DNA of 36,003 nucleotides. Origin: Streptomyces regalis. GTDB taxonomy: Bacteria > Actinomycetota > Actinomycetes > Streptomycetales > Streptomycetaceae. The position numbers were made by a program, and so were the translations under genes. Where the stretch lies: the NCBI RefSeq assembly GCF_001509475.1, contig NZ_LLZG01000051.1, positions 1 to 36,003 of the forward strand, read 5' to 3'. Below the pieces are notes generated by a model. That model saw only the letters and a list, made by a program, of their open reading frames with translations, was not told the origin of the DNA and made no database searches. Position 1 is the stretch's first letter, and every line of letters begins with the position of its first letter. Positions 15,716 through 24,285 of the stretch are shown here, piece by piece.

Positions 15716-16681
15716 GTGGCCGACACGGCGATCACCGTCGAAAAGGCACGTAAGAAGTACGGCGGCACAGCCGGCAAGAACGCACTGGACGGGCTCGACC
15801 TCACCGTCGCGCGCGGCACCGTGCACGCAGTGCTCGGGCCGAACGGCGCGGGCAAGACGACCCTGGTCCGCATCCTGTCCACCCTCCTGCTGCCGGACAG
15901 CGGCCGCGTCGAGGTGGCCGGGCACGACGTGGTGCGGCAGGCGTACGAGGTGCGCCTGCGCATCGGCCTGCTCGGCCAGCACGCCGCTCTGGACGAGGAG
16001 TTGGGCGGCCACCAGAACCTGGACATGTTCGGCCGCCTCTACCACCTCGGCGCCCGCCACGCGCGCGTGCGCGCCGACGAGCTCCTGGAGCGCTTCGGGC
16101 TCGCCGACACCGGCCGCAAGCCGGTGAAGCAGTACAGCGGAGGCATGCGCCGGCGACTGGACCTGGCGGCCTCGCTCATCACCGACCCGGAGGTGCTCTT
16201 CCTGGACGAACCCACCACCGGCCTCGACCCCCGCGGCCGCGCCGAGGTCTGGTCCGCGGTCCGCTCCCTGGTCGGCGGCGGCACGACGGTCCTGCTCACC
16301 ACCCAGTACCTGGAGGAGGCCGACCAGCTCGCCGACCGCATTTCCGTCGTCGACGCGGGCCGCGTCATCGCCGACGGCACGGCCGACGAGCTGAAGGCGC
16401 TGACCGGCGGCGACCGCATCGACGTCGTCCTGCGCGACGCAGGCCACCTGGGCGCGGCCGTGGCCCTGCTGCCCATACCGAAGGACGAGGTCTCCGTCGA
16501 CCCCGACCGCCGCCTGCTCAGCGCCCCGGTCACCGACCGGATGGCGGCGCTCTCCGGCGTCGTACGGGCTCTGGAGGAGGCCGGTATCGAGGCGGAGGAC
16601 GTGGCACTGCGCCGCCCGACCCTGGACGAGGTGTTCCTGCACCTCACAGGGGAGCACCAGCGAGTGAAGGAGGCCGCGTGA
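15716..16681 (+). CDS. DrrA-type ABC exporter ATP-binding protein
   Basis: 321 residues from the GTG at 15716, with GAGGGAG 5 nt upstream. Walker A is GPNGAGKT (41-48), signature [10 protein letters not shown] near 142, Walker [15 protein letters not shown] near 160, and switch His is replaced in [12 protein letters not shown] as is usual for this family. The C-terminal extension with [14 protein letters not shown] is typical of the daunorubicin-resistance (DrrA) subfamily. With the overlapping permease it should form a drug or lipid exporter; the substrate is unknown. Confidence 0.93.
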   Translation: MADTAITVEKARKKYGGTAGKNALDGLDLTVARGTVHAVLGPNGAGKTTLVRILSTLLLPDSGRVEVAGHDVVRQAYEVRLRIGLLGQHAALDEELGGHQNLDMFGRLYHLGARHARVRADELLERFGLADTGRKPVKQYSGGMRRRLDLAASLITDPEVLFLDEPTTGLDPRGRAEVWSAVRSLVGGGTTVLLTTQYLEEADQLADRISVVDAGRVIADGTADELKALTGGDRIDVVLRDAGHLGAAVALLPIPKDEVSVDPDRRLLSAPVTDRMAALSGVVRALEEAGIEAEDVALRRPTLDEVFLHLTGEHQRVKEAA

Positions 16682-17433
16682 CCGCGTACGCACTGACCGA
16701 CTCCTGGACCATGACCCGCCGCGAACTCGCCCACTGGGCGCGGCAACCCGTCCAGGTCGTGTTCAACCTGGTCTTCCCCGTGATGCTGCTGCTGATGTTC
16801 GGCTACCTCATCGGCGGCGGCCGGGGCGTCCAGGGCTCCTACGTCGACTACCTCCTCCCCGGCATGCTCGCGCTCACCATGGCCTTCGGGCTCGAGGGCA
16901 CGATGATCGCCGTCACCCAGGACCTCAACAAGGGCGTGGTCGACCGCTTCCGGTCCATGCCGATGGCCAACGGGGCGGTGCTGGTGGGCCGTTCGGCGGC
17001 CGACATGCTCCAGTCGGCACTGACCCTGTGCGTCCTCATGGGCGTCGGGTACGGGCTCGGCTGGCGCGCGGACGGCGGCCTCGGGGCCTTCCTGGGCGCC
17101 GTGGGACTGCTCCTGCTGTTCCGTTTCGCCATGCTGTGGATCGGCATCCACCTGGCGCTGGTGGCCGGCAAGCCGGAGCTGGTGCAGTCGGTGCAGATCC
17201 TGGTCTGGCCGATCGGCTTCCTGTCCAACGCCCTCGCTTCCCCCGAGTCCATGCCCGGCTGGCTGGGCACGGTCGTCGAATGGAACCCGATGTCACAGAC
17301 GGCGACGGCCGTGCGGGACCTGTTCGGCGGCACGGGCGCACAGACCGTCGGGGCGGCGATCGTATGGCCGCTGGTGCTGCTCGCCGTGTTCTTTCCGTTG
17401 GCGGTACGGCGGTTCTCGCGCCTGAGCCGCTAG
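16678..17433 (+). CDS. DrrB-type ABC exporter permease
   Basis: 251 residues from a GTG that overlaps the previous stop by GTGA. It begins with an amphipathic stretch ([16 protein letters not shown]) and has about six membrane helices, including [20 protein letters not shown] and the C-terminal [48 protein letters not shown] is the ABC-2 permease signature. It ends just before the 142-bp inverted-repeat element. Confidence 0.93.
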   Translation: MTAYALTDSWTMTRRELAHWARQPVQVVFNLVFPVMLLLMFGYLIGGGRGVQGSYVDYLLPGMLALTMAFGLEGTMIAVTQDLNKGVVDRFRSMPMANGAVLVGRSAADMLQSALTLCVLMGVGYGLGWRADGGLGAFLGAVGLLLLFRFAMLWIGIHLALVAGKPELVQSVQILVWPIGFLSNALASPESMPGWLGTVVEWNPMSQTATAVRDLFGGTGAQTVGAAIVWPLVLLAVFFPLAVRRFSRLSR

Positions 17434-17443
17434 CAGCGCGCTG

Positions 17444-17585
17444 GGGCCTGTCCGGCGGATCAGGCCGGCTGCAAGAAACAGTGCAGACCGGCCGAGCCGA
17501 GCGGTGTCTGGTGCGTGCAGCTGCAAGGCGGAGGAGGGAGTCGTGCCGGGCACCGCGACGCCGGCCTGATCCGCCGGACAGGCCC
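17444..17585. mobile_element. 142-bp element with perfect 26-bp terminal inverted repeats (MITE-like)
   Basis: Bases 17444-17469 and 17560-17585 are perfect 26-bp inverted repeats starting GGGCCTGTCCGGCGGATC, around a 90-bp core with no frame. Structure and length fit a non-autonomous element of an IS5-type transposon; the flanks CTGG and CTAG are an imperfect candidate target duplication. It fills the gap between two convergent genes, and its right end supplies the first base of the gadB stop codon. Long enough arms also make it a bidirectional terminator. Confidence 0.65.
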
Positions 17586-18997
17586 TAGTGGTGGAAGCCG
17601 GTGGCCGCACCCTTGTCCTGCGTCAGGGGATGCGGCTGCCGGCGCAGCTCCGGCAGCAACAGGCCCAGGTCCTCCACGAACAGCTCGGCGAGGTCGGAGG
17701 AGAAGCCGTTGCGGCAGACGACCCGCAGGACAGACAGGTCCTCGCGGTTCGCCGGGAAGGTGTACGCCGGGACCAGCCAGCCCTTCTCGCGCAGCCGCCG
17801 GGAGACGTCGAAGACGTCGTAGGCCGTCACGTCCGGCTGGGTCGTGAAGGCGAACACCGGGAGCTCGTCGCCCCGGGTGAGCAGCCGGAAGTCGCCGAGG
17901 GCCGCCACGCGTTCGGCGATGCCCAGGGCGACGTCCCGGGTGGTCTGCTGCACGGCCCGGTAGCCCTCGCGGCCGAGGCGCAGGAAGGTGTAGTACTGCG
18001 CGACGACCTGGGCACCGGGCCGGGAGAAGTTGAGCGCGAAGGTCGGCATGTCGCCGCCCAGGTAGTTGACGCGGAAGACGAGTTCCTCGGGCAGGGACGC
18101 CCGGTCGCGCCACAGTGCCCAGCCGACGCCCGGGTAGACGAGCCCGTACTTGTGCCCCGAGGTGTTGATGGAGACCAGCCTCGGCAGCCGGAAGTCCCAG
18201 ACCAGGTCCTCGTCCAGGAAGGGCGCGACCATCGCGCCGGACGCGCCGTCGACATGCACCGGGATGTCGAGGCCGGTGCGCTCCTGGAGGTCGTCGAGGG
18301 CGGTGCACAGCTCGGCGATCGGCTCGTAGGAGCCGTCGAAGGTGGAGCCGAGGACGCCGACGACGCCGATGGTGTTCTCGTCGCACAGCGCGGCCGCCGC
18401 CTGCGGATCGAGGTGGAAGCGGTCACCCTCCATGGGAACCTGCCGGGCCTCCACCTCCCAGAAGTTGCAGAACTTGTCCCAGCAGACCTGGACGTTGACG
18501 CCCATGACCAGATTGGGGCGGACGTCGTGTCCGGGGTAGCGGTCGGCGTTGCGCTGCGCCCAGCGCCGCTTGAGCGCCATCCCGGCGAGCATGCACGCCT
18601 CGCTCGACCCGGTCGTCGAACACCCCACGGCCGCCGACGGGTCGGGGGCGTTCCACAGGTCGGCGAGCATCGCCACACAGCGCCGCTCCAACTCGGCGGT
18701 GCGCGGGTACTCGTCCTTGTCGATCATGTTCTTGTCCCGGCACTCGCTCATCAGGACCCCGGCCTGCGGTTCCATCCAGGTGGTGACGAAGGTGGCGAGA
18801 TTGAGCCGGGAGTTGCCGTCCAGCATCAGCTCGTCGTGGACGAGCTGGTACGCCGTCGAGGGTGACAGGGGAGCATCCGGCAGCCGGTGCTTGGGCGGGG
18901 CCTGAGTCATGCCGCCGACCGGATTCGCCTCCCCGTAGAAGGGGTTGACGGCCAGCGGGCGCTCGTCGGGCTTCTTGGGACCTTTGTGCAGCGGCAT
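17585..18997 (-). CDS. gadB: Glutamate decarboxylase (PLP-dependent)
   Basis: 470 residues from the ATG at 18997, with AGGAGA 6 nt upstream. [22 protein letters not shown] (125-145) binds the PLP phosphate, VHVDGASG carries the Asp250 that pairs with the pyridine nitrogen, and SGHKYG holds the PLP lysine K283 behind H282. It converts glutamate to GABA, consuming a proton, usually for acid tolerance. The C-terminus ends GFHH, as in E. coli-type GAD where such a tail closes the site at neutral pH; the parallel is inference. The neighbouring chloride channel gene that would support it is broken. Confidence 0.92.
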   Translation of the reverse strand: MPLHKGPKKPDERPLAVNPFYGEANPVGGMTQAPPKHRLPDAPLSPSTAYQLVHDELMLDGNSRLNLATFVTTWMEPQAGVLMSECRDKNMIDKDEYPRTAELERRCVAMLADLWNAPDPSAAVGCSTTGSSEACMLAGMALKRRWAQRNADRYPGHDVRPNLVMGVNVQVCWDKFCNFWEVEARQVPMEGDRFHLDPQAAAALCDENTIGVVGVLGSTFDGSYEPIAELCTALDDLQERTGLDIPVHVDGASGAMVAPFLDEDLVWDFRLPRLVSINTSGHKYGLVYPGVGWALWRDRASLPEELVFRVNYLGGDMPTFALNFSRPGAQVVAQYYTFLRLGREGYRAVQQTTRDVALGIAERVAALGDFRLLTRGDELPVFAFTTQPDVTAYDVFDVSRRLREKGWLVPAYTFPANREDLSVLRVVCRNGFSSDLAELFVEDLGLLLPELRRQPHPLTQDKGAATGFHH

Positions 18998-19039
18998 GGG
19001 CTTTCTCCTGAGTCTCCTGAAGGGGGACGGTGGGGGGGC

Positions 19040-19583
19040 AGCGGACGGGGGTTCCGTGGTCGCGCAGCTGCATCTGGGGCGTCCGGTCACCGGCAGCCAG
19101 GCCGACAGCGAGGCCATGCACAGCAGGGCGCAGGCGACACCGACGGCGGGATGGACGTCGGGCACGAGGGCGTGGGCGCACAGCCCGAGGGCGGCGCCGA
19201 CGAACACGGCCGGGAAGATCCGCCCCCTGCGGAAGCCGCAGGACGCGGCGACGAGCAGCGCCGCCTCCGCCCACGGCGGTGATCAAGTCCTCGGGGCCGA
19301 GGCTGGGCCCGTCGGCAAGCATCAGTGCGGTCGCCGGCACCAGCCCCGGCAGCACGGCGGGTGGCAGCACGGGCGCGTCAAGGCCGGTCGTGGCCGGGTC
19401 CGGCCCGGCATGCCCCGGCACCTTCCACACGTCCTGGAGCTCCTCGGCCGCCACGCTCACCCCGAGCAGGAGCAGACTCGCGCCCACGCCCGCTACGAGA
19501 GCGGGGAGGATCAACGGCAGCAGTGCGCGGGCCGGGGTCGCCGGGGCGGCGGCGGGTAACTGCTGCACGGTGTGCTGGGCCAC
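19040..19583 (-). pseudogene. Decayed CLC chloride channel gene
   Basis: Minus-strand frames give parts of a CLC family protein in the right order. From a GTG at 19583: RALLPLILPALVAGVGAS, LLLLGVSVAAEEL, then WKVPGHAGPDPATTG and [13 protein letters not shown] (the GxGIP-like selectivity region). Then, in another frame: [20 protein letters not shown] and [24 protein letters not shown], the C-terminal filter helix. A last shift leads to [18 protein letters not shown]. An intact gene would be about 1.3 kb; here 0.55 kb remains, with at least three internal deletions and two frame changes. It lies directly upstream of gadB. Confidence 0.75.
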
Positions 19584-19634
19584 GGGCTCACGATAAGCGG
19601 GCAAAACGGGCACGACACCCGGAGGGAAACGGGC

Positions 19635-19665
19635 TTGCACCTCACGTGGCGTGAGGACGCACCGT
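19635..19665 (+). promoter_or_regulatory. tipA promoter with TipA operator
   Basis: -35 TTGCAC (19635-19640), a long 19-bp spacer, and -10 CACCGT (19660-19665). The spacer holds the perfect dyad CCTCACG-TGG-CGTGAGG (19640-19656). This is the MerR-type arrangement and agrees closely with the thiostrepton-induced ptipA of S. lividans as I remember it. TipA twists the overlong spacer when its drug is bound. Confidence 0.9.
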
Positions 19666-19692
19666 GGAGTGCGTACCGAGAAGGGAGCGGAA

Positions 19693-20454
19693 GTGAGCTA
19701 TTCCGTAGGACAGGTCGCGGGCTTCGCCGGCGTCACGGTGCGCACCCTGCACCACTACGACGACATCGGCCTGCTCGTGCCCGGCGAGCGCAGCCACGCG
19801 GGCCACCGGCGCTACAGCGACGCCGACCTCGACCGGCTGCAGCAGGTCCTGTTCTACCGCGAGCTCGGCTTCCCGCTCGAGGAGGTCGCCGCCCTGCTCG
19901 ACGACCCGGACGCGGACCCGCGCGCACACCTGCGCCGCCAGCACGAGCTGCTGACCGCCCGGATCGAGAAGCTGCAGAAGATGGCGGCGGCCGTGGAGCA
20001 CGCCATGGAGGCACGCAAGATGGGGATCAATCTGACGCCGGAGGAGAAGTTCGAGGTGTTCGGGGACAAGGACCCCGAACAGTACGCCGAGGAGGCGGAG
20101 CAGCGCTGGGGCGGCACGGAGGCGTACGCCGAGTCACAGCGCCGCGCGGCGACCTACACCAAGGCGGACTGGAAGCGGCTGATGGCCGAGGCCGACGACT
20201 GGAGCGAGCGTTACGTCGCCCTCATGGCCGCCGGTGAGACGCCGACCGGAGAGGCGGCGATGGACATGGCCGAGGAGCACCGGGCGCACATCGGCACCTG
20301 GTACTACGAGTGCCCGTACGAAATGCACCAGTGCCTCGGCGAGATGTACGTGTCCGACGAGCGCTTCAAGGCGTTCTACGACGCCATGCGGCCGGGCCTC
20401 GCCGAGCACCTCCGGGACGCGATTCTGGCGAACGCGACCCGGCACTGCGCCTGA
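19693..20454 (+). CDS. tipA: TipAL, MerR-family thiopeptide-sensing activator
   Basis: 253 residues from the GTG at 19693 (GGGAGCGGAA upstream), the same length as S. lividans TipAL. Residues 1-75 are the MerR HTH (SYSVGQVAGFAGVTVRTLHHYDDIGLL), 76-109 a coiled coil, and 110-253 the TipAS drug-binding domain. Cys207 and Cys214 (in YECPYEMHQCLGEMY) are at the positions known to react with dehydroalanines of thiostrepton and related thiopeptides. On binding, TipAL activates its own promoter, giving more TipAS to soak up drug. No thiopeptide biosynthesis genes are nearby. Confidence 0.96.
   Translation: MSYSVGQVAGFAGVTVRTLHHYDDIGLLVPGERSHAGHRRYSDADLDRLQQVLFYRELGFPLEEVAALLDDPDADPRAHLRRQHELLTARIEKLQKMAAAVEHAMEARKMGINLTPEEKFEVFGDKDPEQYAEEAEQRWGGTEAYAESQRRAATYTKADWKRLMAEADDWSERYVALMAAGETPTGEAAMDMAEEHRAHIGTWYYECPYEMHQCLGEMYVSDERFKAFYDAMRPGLAEHLRDAILANATRHCA
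20020..20454 (+). other. tipA: Internal translation start for TipAS
   Basis: The ATG at 20020 (codon 110, MGINLTPEEKFEVFG) has a strong GGAGG at 20007-20011, 8 nt upstream. This matches the known internal start that makes the 144-residue drug-binding TipAS from the same mRNA. Confidence 0.9.
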
Positions 20455-20455
20455 C

Positions 20456-20498
20456 GTCCTGGCCCGGGGTCCCTGCGGACCTACTCCCGGGCCAGGAC
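20456..20498. terminator. Bidirectional terminator between tipA and ybjQ
   Basis: GTCCTGGCCCGGG (20456-20468) pairs perfectly with CCCGGGCCAGGAC (20486-20498), a 13-bp stem with a 17-nt loop. Its right arm is the last codons of the minus-strand ybjQ gene, so one hairpin serves both convergent genes. Confidence 0.75.
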
Positions 20499-20846
20499 CA
20501 CCGCGGTCCCGTAGGCGCACACCTCGGTGCCCACGTCCGCCGCCTCCGACACATCGAACCGGAACATCAGCACGCCATTCGCCCCACGCGCGCGTGCCTG
20601 CTCGACGAGCCGCTGCATGGCCTGGTTACGGGTCTCCACGAGGGTCTTGGTGAGCCCTTTGAGCTCGCCGCCGACCAGCGACTTCAGCCCGGCGCCGATC
20701 TGACTGCCGAGGTGCCGCGAGCGCACCGTCAGTCCGAAGACCTCGCCGAGAACCTCGGTGACCCGGTAGCCGGGAATGTCATTGGTCGTCACCACCAGGA
20801 CGTCGGGTTGGGGTCCCTGCCCGCCGCCGTACTCTTCGATGCCCAT
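20481..20846 (-). CDS. YbjQ/UPF0145 family protein
   Basis: 121 residues. VLVVTTNDIPGYRVTEVLGEVFGLTVRSRHLGSQIGAGLKSLVGGELKGLTKTL and ARGANGVLMFRFDVSE are the UPF0145 pattern. Members form beta-rich pentamers and have been called heavy-metal-binding on weak grounds; the true role is unknown. The 3' end doubles as a terminator arm. Confidence 0.9.
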   Translation of the reverse strand: MGIEEYGGGQGPQPDVLVVTTNDIPGYRVTEVLGEVFGLTVRSRHLGSQIGAGLKSLVGGELKGLTKTLVETRNQAMQRLVEQARARGANGVLMFRFDVSEAADVGTEVCAYGTAVVLARE

Positions 20847-20982
20847 GCATCACAGCTTTGTCCCAGCAGGGGCACAGTGCATCCTGAGGGGGTCCATGGA
20901 ACCTGGGCGGCCAGTGCAGCGTTGATAATTTGACCAGCCAGCCCCAGCCCGCCCGCCCCCACCCAGCAGGAGCCACAATCCC

Positions 20983-21888
20983 GTGACCACGCTTGCGCTC
21001 GGCCCCGAGTGGCTCGACCCGAACTATCTGATCGAGACCTTCAGCCTGCCCGGCATCCTGCTGATCGTCTTCGCGGAGTCCGGCCTCTTCGCGTTCCTGC
21101 CAGGTGACTCCCTGCTGTTCACGGCGGGCCTCTTCGTGGCTCAGGGGCAGTACATCAGCCAGCCGCTGTGGCTCGTCTGCACGCTCATCGTCCTGGCCGC
21201 CGTCATCGGCGACCAAGTCGGCTACATGATCGGCAAGTTCCTCGGCCCGAAACTCTTCAACCGCCCCAACTCCAAGCTCTTCAAACAGGAGAACCTGGAG
21301 AAGGCGCACGAGTTCATGGAGAAGTACGGCCCCAAGGCGATCGTCCTCGCCCGCTTCGTGCCCATCGTGCGCACCTTCGCCCCCATCGTGGCGGGCGCCG
21401 GCCGCATGCAGTACCGCACGTTCCTCACGTACAACGTCATCGGCGGCATCGCCTGGGGCACCGGCGTCACCCTCGCGGGCTACTGGCTTGGCCAGATCGA
21501 TTTCATCAACAAGAACGTCGAGGCGATCCTCGTCCTGATCGTCTTCGTCTCCGTGGTCCCGATCATCATCGAGTACCTGCGAGAGCGCGCCAAGAAGAAG
21601 CGCGCGGCCGCACAGGCTCCCGCCGCACGGGTCCAGCAGGCCCCGCCGATGGACGACGCGACGACCCAGCTCCGCCGCATCCCGTCGGACGACGAGCCCC
21701 AGCAGCCGTACGGCAACCAGGGCCACCAGCAGTACGGCTACGACCAGCAGCCCCTGCAGCAGCCGTACGACCAGCAGCCCCAGCAGCAGCCGTACGACCA
21801 GCAGCCCCAGCAGCAGCCGTACGCCCAGCAGTACCCCCAGGGCTACGGCCAGCAGAACCAGCAGTACCCGCCGAACCAGGGTTACTGA
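20983..21888 (+). CDS. DedA-family membrane protein with Gln/Pro/Tyr-rich tail
   Basis: 301 residues from the GTG at 20983. Residues 1-200 are a DedA protein: FAESGLFAFLPGDSLLFTAG near the start, GYMIGKFLGPKLFN, and the conserved ARFVPIVRTFAPIVAGAGRM, with GIAWGTGVTLAGYWLG after it. DedA proteins move or flip lipid carriers such as undecaprenyl phosphate or phosphatidylethanolamine and need the membrane potential. The last 80 or so residues are cytoplasmic, low-complexity PYDQQPQQQ repeats. The tail differs in composition from the domain. Confidence 0.92.
   Translation: MTTLALGPEWLDPNYLIETFSLPGILLIVFAESGLFAFLPGDSLLFTAGLFVAQGQYISQPLWLVCTLIVLAAVIGDQVGYMIGKFLGPKLFNRPNSKLFKQENLEKAHEFMEKYGPKAIVLARFVPIVRTFAPIVAGAGRMQYRTFLTYNVIGGIAWGTGVTLAGYWLGQIDFINKNVEAILVLIVFVSVVPIIIEYLRERAKKKRAAAQAPAARVQQAPPMDDATTQLRRIPSDDEPQQPYGNQGHQQYGYDQQPLQQPYDQQPQQQPYDQQPQQQPYAQQYPQGYGQQNQQYPPNQGY
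21763..21837 (+). repeat. 27-bp tandem repeat in the DedA tail
   Basis: Units start at 21763, 21790 and 21817, the third diverging. The first two are identical and code for PYDQQPQQQ. The period is a multiple of three, so changes in copy number keep the frame. Confidence 0.85.
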
Positions 21889-21890
21889 AA

Positions 21891-21905
21891 CGCCCCCAAG
21901 GGGCG
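21891..21905. terminator. Weak hairpin between convergent dedA and thrE-like genes
   Basis: CGCCCC-CAA-GGGGCG is a 6-bp stem with a 3-nt loop, directly after the dedA stop. There is no T-run. It may stop transcription from either side. Confidence 0.4.
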
Positions 21906-21960
21906 CCACAACCTGTAGCCGCCGTAGGACACAAGGTCCCGAGCCAGTAAGCAGCCGGCG

Positions 21961-23592
21961 TCAAAACCCCCGCGTCCGCTTTGCAGCCCGCCGCTTCTCC
22001 GGCGACCCGATCCGCAAGAACAACCGCGAGATCTCAGACCCGAGGTTCACCCCAATAGCGATGGCCATGGCCAAAGAAGCCGCCGTGGCCAACGAAACAA
22101 GCCCCGCATCCACCTTGTTCTGAGCGATCGACAACAGCCCGAAATACGTGGCCGACCCTGGCAACAGGGGCCCAATCGCGGCGGTGGTGTACGGCAACGC
22201 CGACGCGAACCGATACCGCGCCATCAGCTGCCCGAACAACCCCACCAACCCCGCCGCCACAGCCGTAGAGGCAACCGGCGACAGCTCACCGGCGTAGTGC
22301 AGCGCGCCGTACACGACCCAGGCGACACCGCCGTTGAGGGTCACGGAGAGCACGGTGGACCGTTCCTGCTGGAGCAGCACCGCGAAGGTCAGCGACAGCA
22401 GCATCGACGCACCGATCTGCCAGTACGGCCGCTCGGAGATGTTCAGCGCCGCGTCGGGGTCGAGCTCGGCGCCCAGGTTCACGCCGAAGTACAGGATCAC
22501 CAGCACGCCGACGACGATGCCGACGAAGAAGTACATGACCTCCAGCAGGCGCGCGGACGCGGTGATGTAGAAGCCGGTCAGCCCGTCCTGCACGCCCGCC
22601 ACCAACGCCCGCCCGGGCAGCAGCGCGAACAGTCCACCGGTGATGACCGCGGAGGCCTTCACGTCGACGTGTGCCAGCGTCAGCGCGACCCCGATCGCGG
22701 CCGGCGGCATCGCGGCCACCGTGAACTGGTAGAACTCCGGCAGCCCGCGCCCCGCGCACAGCCACGCCAGCCGGTCGCCGAGCATCGCGCCCAGCGCGGC
22801 CGCGACGAACACGAGCGCGCCACCGCCGACCAGCACCGAGGCCGCCCCGGCGAGAAGCCCGCTCGCGCCGGTCAGCACCCAGGTCGGATACGGGTGCCGG
22901 TTGCGGCGGATCTCCGCGAGCCGCCCGTAGGCCTCCTCCAGGGAGATGTGGCTCTCTGGGTCGCTGAGGTCGTCGACAAGCTGGTAGACGGCGGCCAGGC
23001 GCGTGTAGTCGGTGCCGCGCCGCCGTACCGTGCGGGACGCCGACACCGGATCGTCCACCAGCGACGGCTGGTACGAGATCGACAGCAGGGTGAAGGTGAC
23101 GTTCGGCTCGCAGCGGTCCAGGCCGTAGGACCGGCAGACCGCGAACATCGCCGCCTCGACGTCCTCCGCGCCCTCACCGCCGGCCAGCAGCAGCTCGCCG
23201 ATACGCAGGGTCAGGTCGAGCACGCGCGGGACGGCCGGACCCTCTTCCTCCGCCTTCGGCATCCGCTCCGGCGCCGGCCGCTCGGCCACCGGCATGCGCA
23301 GCATCGTCCGCATCCGGTCCTGCCAGGGCAGGTCCTTGGTCAGGCTGATCTTCGGTATGCCGGTCGCGGGCGTGAACGCGGGTGAGGCGTCCTCGACGCT
23401 GTAGCCGATCGGCGTGCTGAACGCCGAACCCTCGGGTTCCGGGGACGGCGGCTGCGGTACGCCCAGCCCCTCGGGGAGGGCGAACTCGGACGTGGTCTCC
23501 GACTCGCTGTCCCCCACCTCGACGCCGGCAGGCGGCGTGAACGCCATCCTTGCCTCGTCCGACTGCGGCTTGCGGTCCTCCGCGTCCGTCAC
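21961..23592 (-). CDS. ThrE-family threonine/serine exporter
   Basis: 543 residues from the GTG at 23592; upstream GGGAG. The first 145 residues are Pro/Glu/Ser-rich and cytoplasmic. Residues from about 146 (VLDLTLRIGELLLAGGEGAEDVEAAMFAVCRSYGLDRCEPNVTFTLLSISY) are the ThrE_1 (DUF1212) catalytic-like domain, followed by five helices, and the C-terminal part (from about 400) is the ThrE_2 (DUF3815) domain with five more. C. glutamicum ThrE exports threonine and serine; substrate here is inferred. It converges on dedA. Confidence 0.9.
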   Translation of the reverse strand: MTDAEDRKPQSDEARMAFTPPAGVEVGDSESETTSEFALPEGLGVPQPPSPEPEGSAFSTPIGYSVEDASPAFTPATGIPKISLTKDLPWQDRMRTMLRMPVAERPAPERMPKAEEEGPAVPRVLDLTLRIGELLLAGGEGAEDVEAAMFAVCRSYGLDRCEPNVTFTLLSISYQPSLVDDPVSASRTVRRRGTDYTRLAAVYQLVDDLSDPESHISLEEAYGRLAEIRRNRHPYPTWVLTGASGLLAGAASVLVGGGALVFVAAALGAMLGDRLAWLCAGRGLPEFYQFTVAAMPPAAIGVALTLAHVDVKASAVITGGLFALLPGRALVAGVQDGLTGFYITASARLLEVMYFFVGIVVGVLVILYFGVNLGAELDPDAALNISERPYWQIGASMLLSLTFAVLLQQERSTVLSVTLNGGVAWVVYGALHYAGELSPVASTAVAAGLVGLFGQLMARYRFASALPYTTAAIGPLLPGSATYFGLLSIAQNKVDAGLVSLATAASLAMAIAIGVNLGSEISRLFLRIGSPEKRRAAKRTRGF

Positions 23593-23650
23593 GTGCGTAG
23601 CGCTCCCTGTACGACACCTCCTGCCGCACTCAGTATGCGCACACACACGC

Positions 23651-23684
23651 GAACGGGCTGCACGCGCACGCGTGCAGCCCGTTC
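23651..23684 (-). terminator. Strong hairpin after ppa
   Basis: GAACGGGCTGCACG (23651-23664) pairs perfectly with CGTGCAGCCCGTTC (23671-23684), with one more C-G pair and a 4-nt loop. It is 25 bp beyond the ppa stop in the direction of transcription and upstream of thrE, so it probably separates the two units. No U-tract. Confidence 0.75.
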
Positions 23685-23708
23685 ACACGGCTGGAAGCAA
23701 CCGGTGCC

Positions 23709-24200
23709 TCAGTGACCGCCCTGGTCCTTGAAGCGCTTGTAGGACCGCTCGATCTCGGCCTCGGCCTCGGTGCGGCCCACCCAGTCGGCGCCCTCGACGG
23801 ACTTGCCGGGCTCCAGGTCCTTGTAGACCTCGAAGAAGTGCTGGATCTCCAGGCGGTCGAACTCGGAGACGTGGTGAATGTCACGCAGGTGCTCCACCCG
23901 CGGGTCCGTCGCCGGCACGCACAGCAGCTTGTCGTCGCCGCCGGCCTCGTCCGTCATCCGGAACATGCCGATCGCGCGGCACTTGATGAGGCAGCCCGGG
24001 AACGTCGGCTCGTCCAGGATGACCAGCGCGTCCAGCGGGTCGCCGTCCTCGCCGAGGGTGTTCTCGACGAAGCCGTAGTCGGTCGGGTAGGCGGTCGAGG
24101 TGAAGAGTCGACGGTCCAGGCGGATCCGACCGGTCTCGTGGTCCACCTCGTACTTGTTCCGCGAACCCTTCGGAATCTCGATCGTGACGTCGAACTCCAC
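23709..24200 (-). CDS. ppa: Inorganic pyrophosphatase
   Basis: 163 residues from the GTG at 24200 ([15 protein letters not shown]), with GGAGGAG about 7 nt upstream; a longer reading from 24224 or 24215 would put that site inside the gene. [21 protein letters not shown], and the metal-binding [10 protein letters not shown] are the family I pyrophosphatase motifs. It hydrolyses PPi to two phosphates, pulling biosynthetic reactions forward. It diverges from dacB. Confidence 0.95.
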   Translation of the reverse strand: MEFDVTIEIPKGSRNKYEVDHETGRIRLDRRLFTSTAYPTDYGFVENTLGEDGDPLDALVILDEPTFPGCLIKCRAIGMFRMTDEAGGDDKLLCVPATDPRVEHLRDIHHVSEFDRLEIQHFFEVYKDLEPGKSVEGADWVGRTEAEAEIERSYKRFKDQGGH

Positions 24201-24285
24201 CGGTGGCTCCTCCATGATCAGCACATAGTTCTGGTGGTTAAGTGTCCCTCACGCAGGTGTGTGATCGCGAAAGGGGCTGGTGGTC

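Noticed and set aside
20627..20700. Possible metal-binding site in YbjQ
   Set aside because: The family label heavy-metal-binding has little support and I see no Cys/His cluster here.
21763..21837. CRISPR-like repeats in the DedA gene
   Set aside because: The units abut with no spacers and are in-frame coding repeats.
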